From NCBI GenBank assembly GCA_963752495.1, contig CAVVYJ010000003.1:186001-250000 (forward strand): 64,000 nucleotides of DNA, given 5' to 3'. Within the stretch, counting starts at the first letter, position 1. Each line of letters starts with the position of its first letter. Origin of the DNA: CAVVYJ01 sp963752495. GTDB taxonomy: Bacteria; Pseudomonadota; Gammaproteobacteria; Burkholderiales; Methylophilaceae. The translations under genes and the position numbers were made by a program. The notes under the pieces were generated by a model. It made no database searches, had not been told where the DNA came from, and worked only from the letters and a program-made list of their open reading frames with translations. This document shows, piece after piece, positions 45,674 to 55,164 of this stretch.

Positions 45674-46950
45674 TTAATTAGATTTAGCCAAAGTTTTTCT
45701 TTTAACGTTACCTGCTTTGTTTACTGGTTTTATCGCAACAGGTTTTTTATTTTTGCCGAACTTTGATTTTTTGGCGGCACTAGCGTCTTCTTTAATGCCA
45801 CGCCCAGACTTAATTTTTGAAGCCTTACTCTTTTTATAGATATTTTTCTTAGTGGTAGCTACTTTCAACGGCTTGCCTTGAGAAAGGCTTGACTGACGGT
45901 GATTTTGAGCAAGACTCTCATTGGTTATTAAAATTATTCTATGGTCTTCAGACTTCTCTTCCAAAGGTTTTTGTAAGGGCTGCGGTTGTTTTACAAGCTC
46001 ATCAACTTTGGGTGGAGAGTCTGCAAGTGCTATGCGGCTCTTGCTCTCTACAGGCAACTCCATTATATGTTCCTTATCAACATAGGCTTCTGGCAAAGGC
46101 TCTAATTCGGCAACTATTTCCTTTGAATCACCTGCAAGTTGTCGCACATAATGTATGGATTGGTTTAAATCCGTTTCCCATCCTGTCGCAATTTCATTTT
46201 CAACAATAAATTCCAAAGATTGTGCAACTTCTGCAGTGGTAAGTCCTGTCCGCGTTAAAATTGAAATCGAGACATCATCAGCCTCTGTTAATTGCCCAGG
46301 TTTAATTCTAGACATCGCCACTTCAGAGCCTACAATTGAAGTGGCAGTAGATGCTACGCTGGTAAGTAAGCTGGTAGAAGCTGCAGTAGCTTGTGTCGCG
46401 GCGCTTGAGGCACTTAATATACCGACTGCAGGAAATAAAACCGCTGCGAGCGCGGATATTAACAGTCTAGTTTTTGCATTGCTTTTGTGATGGTTTGCTA
46501 TCACGTGCCCCATCTCGCGACCTACGATAAACGCTAGAGCCTCATCCCCTAAGTCTAGATGTTGAGTCCCACGAAAAATAACAACCGCGCCTCCCGCATT
46601 GGAAGCGCTACCCAAAACCTGTTTATCTGCGACGCTGAACACAAAGTTTGGCACTTTTTTCTTAAGTTCCGGATATACCTCATACGCACTTTTGGCAAGA
46701 TGTTCACCAATCACCAGCACTCGCGCATCAAACTGCTGATTGCTCAAGCTGCTTCACCACTGCACTCCTGTGCATTAGGCTTAGCAGCAAGCCGCATGCG
46801 CATTTCCATGTCCGAGTAAATACCGCTAATACCTTCTATAGGGTCAACTTCATTACGGTCTGTTACGGCCTGAGCAGCCCAAGAATAACTATGGGGGAAA
46901 AGCAAACCCGTGGTCAGGCAGATTGCCAAAAATGAATGGTAGGATTTCAA
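45674..46950 (-). CDS. M48-like exported protein with degenerate zinc motif (frameshift near 46745)
   Basis: A signal peptide (MKSYHSFLAICLTTGLLF...WA) and a short segment ending MRMRLAAKPNAQEC lie in one frame. The rest (NQQFDARVLVIGEHLAKSAYE onward) is in another; one missing base near 46745 joins them into about 425 residues. The region matching the M48 HExxH reads GREMGHVIANHH, with Arg for the first His, and the third-ligand region is TEADDVSISIL. The last 110 residues are Lys/Ser-rich and basic. A membrane-associated, possibly non-catalytic M48 homologue is inferred. Alternatively the two parts are separate, TTGA-overlapping genes. Confidence 0.7.
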
Positions 46951-47014
46951 CTGACTAAGTATTTGAAATGAAAGTAATTATAACGCCTAAGATGCAAATT
47001 GGCTGACATGCAGA

Positions 47015-47800
47015 TTAAACCATATTTACGTTGGCGTAATCCACAATAAGTGGCGCATGATCACTAAACTTCTCGGCCTTATAAATTTCTGCCGAAACGG
47101 CGTATTGTGCAAAACCTGGCGTAGCAATCTGGTAATCAATGCGCCAACCCACATTTTTTTCATAGGCCGCACCACGATTACTCCACCAGGTATAACATGC
47201 ATCTGTGGTGTCAGGATAGAGTTTTCGATAAACATCGACCCAGCCTATTTGGTTAAATAATTCCGTAAGCCAAGCACGCTCTTCCGGCAAAAAGCCAGAA
47301 TTTTTTCGGTTACCTTTATAGTTTTTTAAATCAATTTCATGGTGAGCAATATTCCAATCCCCGCATATCACCACATCGCGGCCACTAGCTAGCAAACCTT
47401 GCAGGTGCGGCATAATGCGCGCCATGACGCTAAATTTGAATGCTTGCCGCTCGTCGCCACTAGAGCCGCTGGGCAAATAAAGCGAAACCACACTCAAGTT
47501 ACCGTATCTACATTCCAGATATCGTCCTTCAACATCAATATCAGCGATACCTATCCCTTCAATCACCTTATCTGGCTTTGCTCTTGTGTAGATGCCAACA
47601 CCACTGTAACCTTTTTTTTCAGCCAAGTGGAAGTAACCAAAATATCCAGAAGGCGCACACATTTCTGTTGTCAAATCTAGTTGTTGTGCCTTAACTTCCT
47701 GCACACATATCACATCTGCATTCTGTTTTTGTAACCAAGTAAAAAATCCCTTGTTGGCGGCAGAGCGTATTCCATTCAAATTCGCAGTTATAATGCGCAT
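47015..47800 (-). CDS. xthA: exodeoxyribonuclease III
   Basis: A 261-residue AP endonuclease/3'-exonuclease of base-excision repair. Motifs are ITANLNGIRSA, VICVQEVKAQ (metal-binding Glu), SLYLPSG, VICGDWNIAHHEIDL and SDHAPLIVDYA (catalytic Asp-His). The sequence is close to the proteobacterial ExoA/XthA type. It diverges from pyrE with only 38 bp between the start codons, so the promoters must overlap. Confidence 0.96.
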   Translation of the reverse strand: MRIITANLNGIRSAANKGFFTWLQKQNADVICVQEVKAQQLDLTTEMCAPSGYFGYFHLAEKKGYSGVGIYTRAKPDKVIEGIGIADIDVEGRYLECRYGNLSVVSLYLPSGSSGDERQAFKFSVMARIMPHLQGLLASGRDVVICGDWNIAHHEIDLKNYKGNRKNSGFLPEERAWLTELFNQIGWVDVYRKLYPDTTDACYTWWSNRGAAYEKNVGWRIDYQIATPGFAQYAVSAEIYKAEKFSDHAPLIVDYANVNMV

Positions 47801-47838
47801 AACAATCTTTCTAATTAATTTTAGGCTGCGCTCAGGTT

Positions 47839-48489
47839 ATGTCAGAAACTAGTCAAAATTTGTCACATTCGTTCATTGCGTTCTGCATACAAAAGCAAGT
47901 GCTTAAATTTGGCGAGTTTAAAACCAAAGCTGGCCGTTTAAGCCCCTATTTTTTTAACGCTGGACTATTTAACGACGGCGAAAGCCTATTAAAACTAGGC
48001 GAATTCTACGCCAATAGTATAGAAAAATCAGGTATTGAGTTCGATATGTTGTTTGGACCTGCCTACAAGGGGATTCCACTTGCAGCAAGTATCGCAATAG
48101 CTTTTGCGCAACGCGGCCATAATTATCCGTATGCCTATAACCGTAAAGAAGCCAAAGACCATGGCGAAGGTGGCGTGATTGTGGGTGCGCCATTGCAAGG
48201 CAGAGTACTTATCATTGACGATGTCATTTCTGCAGGCACATCAGTGCGTGAATCCGTTGAGCTCATTAGCGCAAGCGGTGCAGCCGCCTGCGGTGTTGCC
48301 ATTGCCCTAGATCGTCAGGAAAAAGGTCAGGGCGAACTTTCTGCTGTACAAGAAGTAGAACAGCAAAATAAAATTCCAGTTTGTGCCATTGCCAACTTAA
48401 CCGATTTATTACAATTTATTGAACAAAAGGAAGAAATGGCACATAGCTTGCTTTCAATTCAGCAATATCGTAAAAGGTACGGCTGTTGA
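47839..48489 (+). CDS. pyrE: orotate phosphoribosyltransferase
   Basis: A 216-residue enzyme that makes OMP from orotate and PRPP in pyrimidine synthesis. The PRPP loop is GRVLIIDDVISAGTSVRESVEL; FGPAYKGIPLA and YNRKEAKDHGEGG are further family blocks. The length matches E. coli PyrE. The xthA-pyrE divergent arrangement is common in proteobacteria. Confidence 0.97.
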   Translation: MSETSQNLSHSFIAFCIQKQVLKFGEFKTKAGRLSPYFFNAGLFNDGESLLKLGEFYANSIEKSGIEFDMLFGPAYKGIPLAASIAIAFAQRGHNYPYAYNRKEAKDHGEGGVIVGAPLQGRVLIIDDVISAGTSVRESVELISASGAAACGVAIALDRQEKGQGELSAVQEVEQQNKIPVCAIANLTDLLQFIEQKEEMAHSLLSIQQYRKRYGC

Positions 48490-48494
48490 CTGTT

Positions 48495-49244
48495 ATGTTT
48501 AAATTTAGTGTTCCAAAAATACAAGCAATTATTCTAATTGTTGGGCTTGTGCTACTTGGCTTATATTTTGTTCCCAGTGCATTTGCAGCAAACAATGAAG
48601 CTGGTGCAAGTTCTGGCGGCGGAAAGCGCATTGTAAAATGGGTAGATAGCCAAGGTGTAACCCATTATGGAGATAAGCTGCCGGCACAAGAGGCTGGCCG
48701 CAATAATTCAGAAATGAATACACAAGGCGTTGTGGTAAAACGCAACGTTAAAACCGATGCCGCAGCCGAACAAGATGATCAGGCAAAACTCGCTGCTCAG
48801 CGTAAGGACAATATCCTGCTTGCCTCATACACTAAAGCAGACGAAATTGATTTGGCGCGTGACCGTAATTTGCAAATGGACCTTGCAGCGTTACAAGCTT
48901 TAACAGTGCAAAAGGAGAATGTGCTTGCACGTGCAGCGCGCAATCAAAAAACTGCTGATTCCATACAAAAGCGTAAGAAACCTATCCCACCTTATTTGAC
49001 TGATGAACTAAAACTTGCCAAAACAGAATCGGCAAAACTCGACAAACAGATTGCTGGTCGCAAGCTAAGTATGGAAGAAACACGTAAACGTTTTGCGGAT
49101 GAAAAAGCGCGTTTTATTGCTCTCAAACAACCTGTTACCTCAAATGCCGCATTAACTGCATCAGATAAAGAAAATTCCGAAGCAGCTCCAGCAACACCAG
49201 AAGCAGCTAAGTTGCAAAGTTCCAAAACACTTTCAAAAAACTAA
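48495..49244 (+). CDS. DUF4124 domain-containing exported protein
   Basis: About 249 residues with an N-terminal signal or anchor helix (IQAIILIVGLVLLGLYFV) and then the DUF4124 core KRIVKWVDSQGVTHYGDKLP. A long charged helix (about 85-215) is likely coiled coil. The ATG at 48495 is preferred; a TTG overlapping the pyrE stop (TTGA, 48486) is possible. It follows pyrE closely, so cotranscription is likely. The function is unknown. Confidence 0.85.
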   Translation: MFKFSVPKIQAIILIVGLVLLGLYFVPSAFAANNEAGASSGGGKRIVKWVDSQGVTHYGDKLPAQEAGRNNSEMNTQGVVVKRNVKTDAAAEQDDQAKLAAQRKDNILLASYTKADEIDLARDRNLQMDLAALQALTVQKENVLARAARNQKTADSIQKRKKPIPPYLTDELKLAKTESAKLDKQIAGRKLSMEETRKRFADEKARFIALKQPVTSNAALTASDKENSEAAPATPEAAKLQSSKTLSKN

Positions 49245-49251
49245 AAGCTTA

Positions 49252-50702
49252 CTAGCTTGCCAGTTTTTTCTTAAGAATTTCATTAACCTGCGCAGGATTG
49301 GCTTTGCCTTTAGAGGCTTTCATCGCCTGACCCACCAACGCATTGAACGCTTTTTCTTTGCCCGCTTTAAATTCTTCCACCATCGCGGCATTTGCTGAGA
49401 GCACTTCGTCAATAATCGCTTCAATTGCACCGCTGTCTGAAACTTGTTTCAAACCCAGCTTATCAATCACCGCATCTACGTCAGTTCCACCCGCCCAAAG
49501 CGCTTCAAATACTTGTTTCGCTGCATTGTTTGAGATTGTGTTATCCGCAATGCGTTTTATCAATGCCGCCAGGACCCTCGTGGATATTGGGCTTTGGGCA
49601 ATCGTCTTTTCCTCGGCTATTTAATTTAGCTGAAACGCTACCCATCACCCAGTTTGCGGCAAGCTTCGCCTCTGCACCGACACTCACCGTTGCGACAAAA
49701 TAATCAGCAAGTTCACGGCTAGAAGTTAGTGTTGAAGCGTCATAACTTGAAAGCGCATACTCACTCTCGAACCGTTTTTTCATGGCTTCAGGCAACTCAG
49801 GCATCTCGGCACGCACTTTTGCTTTATCTGCTTCGGTAATTTCGAGTGGCAACAAATCAGGGTCGGGAAAATAGCGATAATCGTTGGCTTCTTCTTTGCT
49901 GCGCATGGCACGTGTTTCGCCGGTATCGGGGTTAAATAACACCGTCGCCTGGTGAATAGTGCCGCCATCTTCCAGCGTTTCTATTTGCCAGCGAGTTTCA
50001 TATTCAATTGCCTGCTGCATGAATTTAAACGAGTTGAGGTTCTTAATCTCGCGACGTGTGCCAAGTTTATCTGTACCTTTCGGACGCACGGAAACATTTA
50101 CGTCGCAACGGAAACTACCTTCTTGCATATTGCCGTCGCAAATATCTATCCATTGCACCAGCTCATGCAGTTTTTTGGCATAAGCCACCGCTTCTGCCGC
50201 GCTACGCATATCCGGCTCAGTCACGATTTCCAGCAGCGGCGTACCTGCGCGGTTTAAATCTATGCCGCTCATTCCATCAACCGCACCATGCACTCGATTT
50301 TCCCGCATCTTCTTCCAAATGTGCACGGGTGATGTGGATGACTTTTTCGTAAGCTTCCGCATTTTTGCTGGCAGGCACTTGAATCGTCACTTTGCCTTTA
50401 CCCACTACCGGCAACTCATACTGGCTGATTTGGTAACCCTTGGGTAAATCAGGATAAAAATAGTTTTTACGCGCAAACACACTTCTTGGCGCAATCTCAG
50501 CATCAATCGCCAAGCCAAATTTAATCGCGCAATGCACAGCTTCTTTGTTCAACACTGGCAACACACCAGGCAAGGCAATACTCACCTCATCGGCTTGGGT
50601 ATTGGGTTCTGCGCCATATTTAATCGACGCGCCACTAAAAATCTTAGTGTTGGTTTTTAATTGGGTGTGAGTTTCTAGCCCGATAACGACTTCCCATTCC
50701 AT
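49252..50702 (-). CDS. gatB: Asp-tRNA(Asn)/Glu-tRNA(Gln) amidotransferase subunit B (two one-base insertions)
   Basis: GatB binds the misacylated tRNA and transfers the amide. It begins MEWEVVIGLETHTQLKT, contains FYPDLPKGYQISQYE, GIDLNRAGTPLLEIVTEPDM and a C-terminal YqeY-like domain (LIKRIADNTISNNAAKQVF) ending ILKKKLAS. Extra bases near 50294 and 49576 break the frame; removing both gives EEDAGKSVHGAVDGMSGIDL and a 482-residue protein of normal length. The ATG overlaps the gatA stop as TAATG once the gatA indel is corrected. Confidence 0.94.
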
Positions 50703-52174
50703 TATGCAATTCCTTGTTGGCATTTTGTGATGCCAATCTGTTACTTGTTGATAGGCGTGACCCACATTGAGCATGCGCGCCTCATCAAAATAATTGCCGA
50801 TAATTTGCAGCCCAACAGGAAGGCCATGACTAAAACCTGCGGGAATGCTCATGCCCGGCAACCCTGCCAAATTGGTCGCAATTGTGTAAACATCTTGCAA
50901 ATACATGGCTACAGGATCATCCGCCTTCTCTCCAGCTTTAAAAGCTGTCGATGGGGCCGTTGGGCCCATGATCACATCACACTTTTTGAAAGCCTCAGTA
51001 AAATCTTGAGCAATTAAGCGGCGAATTTGCTGTGCCTTAAGATAATAGGCATCGTAGTAGCCTGCGCTCAGCACATAGGTGCCAATCAATATGCGGCGTT
51101 TCACCTCTGCGCCAAAACCTTCAGCGCGCGTTTTGCAATACATATCCATCAAATCATCATATTGCGCTGCGCGATGCCCATAGCGCACGCCATCATAGCG
51201 AGAAAGGTTGCTAGAGGCCTCTGCCGGGGCAAGCACGTAATAAACCGGAATAGACAAATTGGTATTCGGTAACGAAATTTCTACCATTTCCGCGCCCAAT
51301 TTTTTGTACTGCTCAATCGCCTCCTCAACCACCTTTGCAACGTCCGCATCAAGGCCCTCAGCAAAATATTCTTTTGGCAGACCTACCTTTAAGCCTGCCA
51401 ATGGTTTATTTAAGTCACGCGTGTAATCCTCTTTAGGGTGATTCAAACTGGTCGAATCGCGTTCGTCAAACCCTGCCATTACATTCATCATCAGCGCGCA
51501 ATCTTCCGCGCTTTTCGCCATCGGCCCAGCTTGGTCGAGGCTCGAAGCAAACGCAATCATGCCGTAGCGTGAAACTAAACCGTAGGTAGGTTTTAAACCC
51601 GTAAAACCACAAAGGCTTGCAGGCTGACGTATCGATCCACCAGTATCCGTGCCTGTTGCCGCTGCACACAAGCGTGCGGCTACTGCTGCCGCAGAACCTC
51701 CGCTGCTGCCACCTGGCACGCGGTCAAAATCCCAAGGATTTTTGACTCCGCCAAAATAACTGAAGTTTCGTTAGATGAGCCCATGGCGAATTCATCCATA
51801 TTGGTTTTACCTAAATTCACCGCACCAGCTGCGTCAAACTTGCTGATTACATGCGCATCATAGGGTGCCACAAAATTCGCGAGCATTTTAGAGCCGCAAG
51901 TAGTTCGCCAGCCAGTTGCACAAAAAATATCTTTTTGTGCAATAGGGATTCCTGTTAGCGCTTCCGCCTTACCAGCCGCGATACGGGCGTCGGCAGCTTT
52001 AGCTTGCGCCAATGTTTTTGACTCATCCAACGTAATGTAGGCATTAATTTCTGGGTTGAACTTTTTGATGCGTCCCAGAAATTCTTGAGTCATTTCTGCA
52101 CTGGAAATCTTTTTATCCGCCAGCATTTGGCTAAGCTGGGCTAAACTAGAGTTAGTTAAACTATTGTTAATCAT
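50702..52174 (-). CDS. gatA: Asp-tRNA(Asn)/Glu-tRNA(Gln) amidotransferase subunit A (frameshifts near 51760 and 50714)
   Basis: GatA is the glutaminase of GatCAB. The amidase triad is visible: Lys in GIPIAQKDIF, cis-Ser in VPGGSSGGSAAAVAA and nucleophile Ser in GTDTGGSIRQPAS. One indel near 51760 (NETS to YFGGVKNPWDFDR) splits the N-terminus. A second, an extra base at 50714-50715, removes the natural end (PTGIA-stop) and reads on into gatB, giving an apparent GatA-GatB fusion. Corrected length is about 490 residues. It lies 17 nt after gatC. Confidence 0.94.
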
Positions 52175-52191
52175 GGGATTATATTAAAAAA

Positions 52192-52479
52192 TTATTCGAT
52201 TACTTTTGGCACAAGATATAAGCCGCTATCCACGAGTGGTGCAATTTTCTGGAATTCTTCACGCTGGTTTATTTTGGTCACCACATCTTCCCGCAAACGT
52301 TGCACTACGTCTTGCGAGTGTGACATTGGAACGATTCCTGTGGTATCTACCGCTTGCATTTGCTCGATTAACCCTAAAATTCCAGAGAGTTTTATGAGCG
52401 TAGATTCAGCTTCTGTGTCGCTCACTTCAATTCGTGCGAGATGCGCGATGCGCTTAATGTCTGTGATGTTGAGTGCCAT
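52192..52479 (-). CDS. gatC: Asp-tRNA(Asn)/Glu-tRNA(Gln) amidotransferase subunit C
   Basis: A 95-residue stabilising subunit that wraps around GatA and GatB. It begins ALNITDIKRIAHLARIEVSD and has the family segments ILGLIEQMQAVDT and REDVVT. It is the first gene of gatCAB and diverges from mreB across 151 nt, an arrangement seen in many betaproteobacteria. Confidence 0.96.
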   Translation of the reverse strand: MALNITDIKRIAHLARIEVSDTEAESTLIKLSGILGLIEQMQAVDTTGIVPMSHSQDVVQRLREDVVTKINQREEFQKIAPLVDSGLYLVPKVIE

Positions 52480-52630
52480 AACGAATATTTAGTAATTTCT
52501 TTGTAACAATATGTAAATGCTGCTTAATTTTAGATGCAATATACGTTATTATACCTTGATTTTGAAGCGTCCCTTTAGTTGCAATTTGTAACAAATACGT
52601 TGAGTATCCGCAAAGCACAGGAAAAATAAT

Positions 52631-53674
52631 ATGTTTGGTTCACTAAGTAGTTACTTCTCCAATGATTTAGCCATCGATTTAGGCACTGCAAACACCTTGA
52701 TTTACGCTCGCGGCAAGGGCATCGTGCTCGATGAGCCTTCTGTTGTGGCCATTCGCATCGAGGGTGGTCCCAACGGCAAAAAAGTATTGCTTGCTGTAGG
52801 TTCCGACGCAAAAGGCATGCTGGGACGCGCACCAGCAAATATTCAGGCTATTCGCCCGATGAAGGATGGAGTAATTGCTGATTTTACCGTCACAGAGCAA
52901 ATGCTCAAATTCTTCATCCGCAAAGTACACGAATCGCGTTGGTTTTCACCAAGCCCACGCATTATCATTTGTGTGCCAGTGGGCTCAACCCAAGTAGAAC
53001 GCCGTGCAATTAAAGAATCTGCAGAACGTGCAGGTGCCAAACAAGTATTTTTAATCGAAGAGCCTATGGCGGCTGCGATTGGGGCAGACATGCCAGTAGC
53101 TGAGGCAACGGGCTCCATGGTGGTAGACATTGGCGGTGGTACAACAGAGGTGGGCGTGATTTCGCTGGGTGGTATTGTCTACGCCAAGTCTGAGCGTGTT
53201 GGTGGTGATAAATTTGACCAAGCGATTATTGATTACATCCGCCGCAATTATGGTATGCAAATTTCTGAACCTACGGCTGAAGCCATTAAGAAAAAAATCG
53301 GCTCTGCTTTCCCAGGTTCTGAAGTTTTAGAAATGGAAGTGACTGGCCGCAATCTAGCTGAGGGTTTGCCACGTAAATTTACTATTTCGAGCAATGAAAT
53401 CTTAGAAGCCCTCACAGAACCACTGAACGCAATTGTTGGTGCAGTGAAATCTGCACTAGAACAAACGCCACCTGAACTAGGTGCAGACATAGCTGAAAAG
53501 GGCATGGTGCTTACTGGCGGTGGCGCATTGTTGAGGGACTTAGATAGATTGCTAATGGAAGAAACCGGCTTACCTGTCATCGTGGCTGAAGACCCTCTTA
53601 CATGTGTAGCGCGCGGTTGCGGTCGCGCATTAGAAGAAATGGACAAGCTTGGAAACGTGTTTGCCAGTGAGTAA
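52631..53674 (+). CDS. mreB: rod shape-determining protein MreB
   Basis: An actin homologue of 347 residues that organises lateral wall synthesis. Phosphate-1 motif DLAIDLGTANTLIYARGKG, phosphate-2 VVDIGGGTTEVGVISLGG and the adenosine motif MVLTGGGALLRDLDRLL are intact. It heads the mreBCD-mrdAB cluster, so the organism should be rod-shaped. Confidence 0.98.
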   Translation: MFGSLSSYFSNDLAIDLGTANTLIYARGKGIVLDEPSVVAIRIEGGPNGKKVLLAVGSDAKGMLGRAPANIQAIRPMKDGVIADFTVTEQMLKFFIRKVHESRWFSPSPRIIICVPVGSTQVERRAIKESAERAGAKQVFLIEEPMAAAIGADMPVAEATGSMVVDIGGGTTEVGVISLGGIVYAKSERVGGDKFDQAIIDYIRRNYGMQISEPTAEAIKKKIGSAFPGSEVLEMEVTGRNLAEGLPRKFTISSNEILEALTEPLNAIVGAVKSALEQTPPELGADIAEKGMVLTGGGALLRDLDRLLMEETGLPVIVAEDPLTCVARGCGRALEEMDKLGNVFASE

Positions 53675-53709
53675 AATACATTTTTTCAATTTAATTTTAT
53701 TGCGTTGGC

Positions 53710-54687
53710 ATGCTTAAGGGTGTTCATCAAAATTTAGACCCCCAACAATCCCCTGCCTTTTTCGTCCGCGGCGCCAACCCATTCTCTCGTATGATGTTTT
53801 TTTGTGCGCTTTCCATCATCACGATGGCATTGGATGCTCGCCTCAATTATCTTTCACAAATACGCCAAGCTTTTATTGGGGGATTGCACCCACTAGAAAT
53901 GGTTGCAAATGCGCCAAGTGAGTGGGTGCGAGATACTAAAAAATATTTTTCTGCGCACAATCAGCTGGTTCAGGAAAATTACATCCTCAAGCAGCAGGCG
54001 TTTGAGCATAAGGTAATGCTCCAGCGTCTGAATACCATTCAAGCAGAAAATGAACATTTGCGTAGCCTTTTAAATGGCAATATTCCAATTCAACCAAAAG
54101 CAACTCTCGGGGAAATCTCGCACACGGGTCGCGACCCTTTTAACAATGTTGTCGTGGTTAATCGTGGAAGTCAGCATAACATTAAAGCCGGGCAAGCGGT
54201 GGTAGATTCAAAAGGTGTCATTGGTCAAGTTACTCGCGTATATCCTTTTAGTAGTGAGGTCACACTAATTACCGACAAGGCCTTATCCATTCCAATTCAG
54301 GTAGAACGCAATCAATTGCGCGCCATCGCATTTGGTGAAGGTGGCAACACCCTTGATATCCCATATCTGCCCACCAATGTTGATATTCAAGTAGGGGACA
54401 AGTTGGTAACTTCGGGTATTGATGGTATTTATCCAGCAGGTCTAGCAGTCGCTACTGTCACTAAAATTCTGCAAAATCCTGAATCGCCTTTTGCCAAAAT
54501 CGTGAGCACGCCAGTCGCTGAGGTAAACAATCACTTACAACTTTTATTGCTAGAACTTCCACAAGAAAAAGAGGCAGAGATTAAATCTGAGCCTGATCAA
54601 CCAGGTCAAATAGAAAAAGTACCAACGGAAGAAAAAGCTAAAAAGCCAACTAAAAATAAGGCCAAAAAAACTCATGCGCCCGGTTAG
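53710..54687 (+). CDS. mreC: rod shape-determining protein MreC
   Basis: A bitopic inner-membrane protein of 325 residues. One helix (about 28-45), a coiled coil (about 75-115), then the two beta domains with NNVVVVNRGSQHNIKAGQAV and VDSKGVIGQVTRV. The C-terminal 40 residues are a Lys/Glu-rich disordered tail. It overlaps mreD by 14 nt. Confidence 0.95.
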   Translation: MLKGVHQNLDPQQSPAFFVRGANPFSRMMFFCALSIITMALDARLNYLSQIRQAFIGGLHPLEMVANAPSEWVRDTKKYFSAHNQLVQENYILKQQAFEHKVMLQRLNTIQAENEHLRSLLNGNIPIQPKATLGEISHTGRDPFNNVVVVNRGSQHNIKAGQAVVDSKGVIGQVTRVYPFSSEVTLITDKALSIPIQVERNQLRAIAFGEGGNTLDIPYLPTNVDIQVGDKLVTSGIDGIYPAGLAVATVTKILQNPESPFAKIVSTPVAEVNNHLQLLLLELPQEKEAEIKSEPDQPGQIEKVPTEEKAKKPTKNKAKKTHAPG

Positions 54688-55150
54688 TTTACTTACCATC
54701 TACTTCTCATTGCTTGTAGCGCTTTTATGCCATCTATTTCCATGGGTGGGACAAGGTATTATTTTTCGTCCTGACTTTATGCTCGTGGTTATGCTCTATT
54801 GGCTGCTACGCGCGCCAAACTTGTGTAACGTTGGTACCGCTTGGTTTGTCGGCTTATTAGTTGATTTGGCGACTGGCAGTTTATTAGGTCAGCACGCATT
54901 AAGTTTTACTTTAACTGCATTTATTGGGCTAAGTTATCAGCGCCGACTGGTATTATTCAACAACATACAGCTTGCTGGTTATGTATTAGCACTATTATTA
55001 ATCGAACGCATTTTAGTACTACTACTGAAGTTGTTCGCAGGCAATGACAACCCCGGCTGGCATTATTATTGGCCTATATTTACTAGTATGTTGCTGTGGC
55101 AGTTCATGATATTCGTTTTTGGGTCTATTACCCGCCCTAAGACCAAATAA
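54674..55150 (+). CDS. mreD: rod shape-determining protein MreD
   Basis: A 158-residue polytopic protein with five to six hydrophobic helices and the family features FRPDFMLVVMLYW and GLLVDLATGSLLGQHAL. It completes the MreBCD complex. It overlaps mreC and ends 2-14 nt before mrdA. Confidence 0.93.
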   Translation: MRPVSLLTIYFSLLVALLCHLFPWVGQGIIFRPDFMLVVMLYWLLRAPNLCNVGTAWFVGLLVDLATGSLLGQHALSFTLTAFIGLSYQRRLVLFNNIQLAGYVLALLLIERILVLLLKLFAGNDNPGWHYYWPIFTSMLLWQFMIFVFGSITRPKTK

Positions 55151-55164
55151 CGTTGCTATCAAAC

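Noticed and set aside
50277..51719. A genuine GatA-GatB fusion protein
   Set aside because: One extra base explains it; correction restores both a normal GatA C-terminus and a TAATG junction with gatB.
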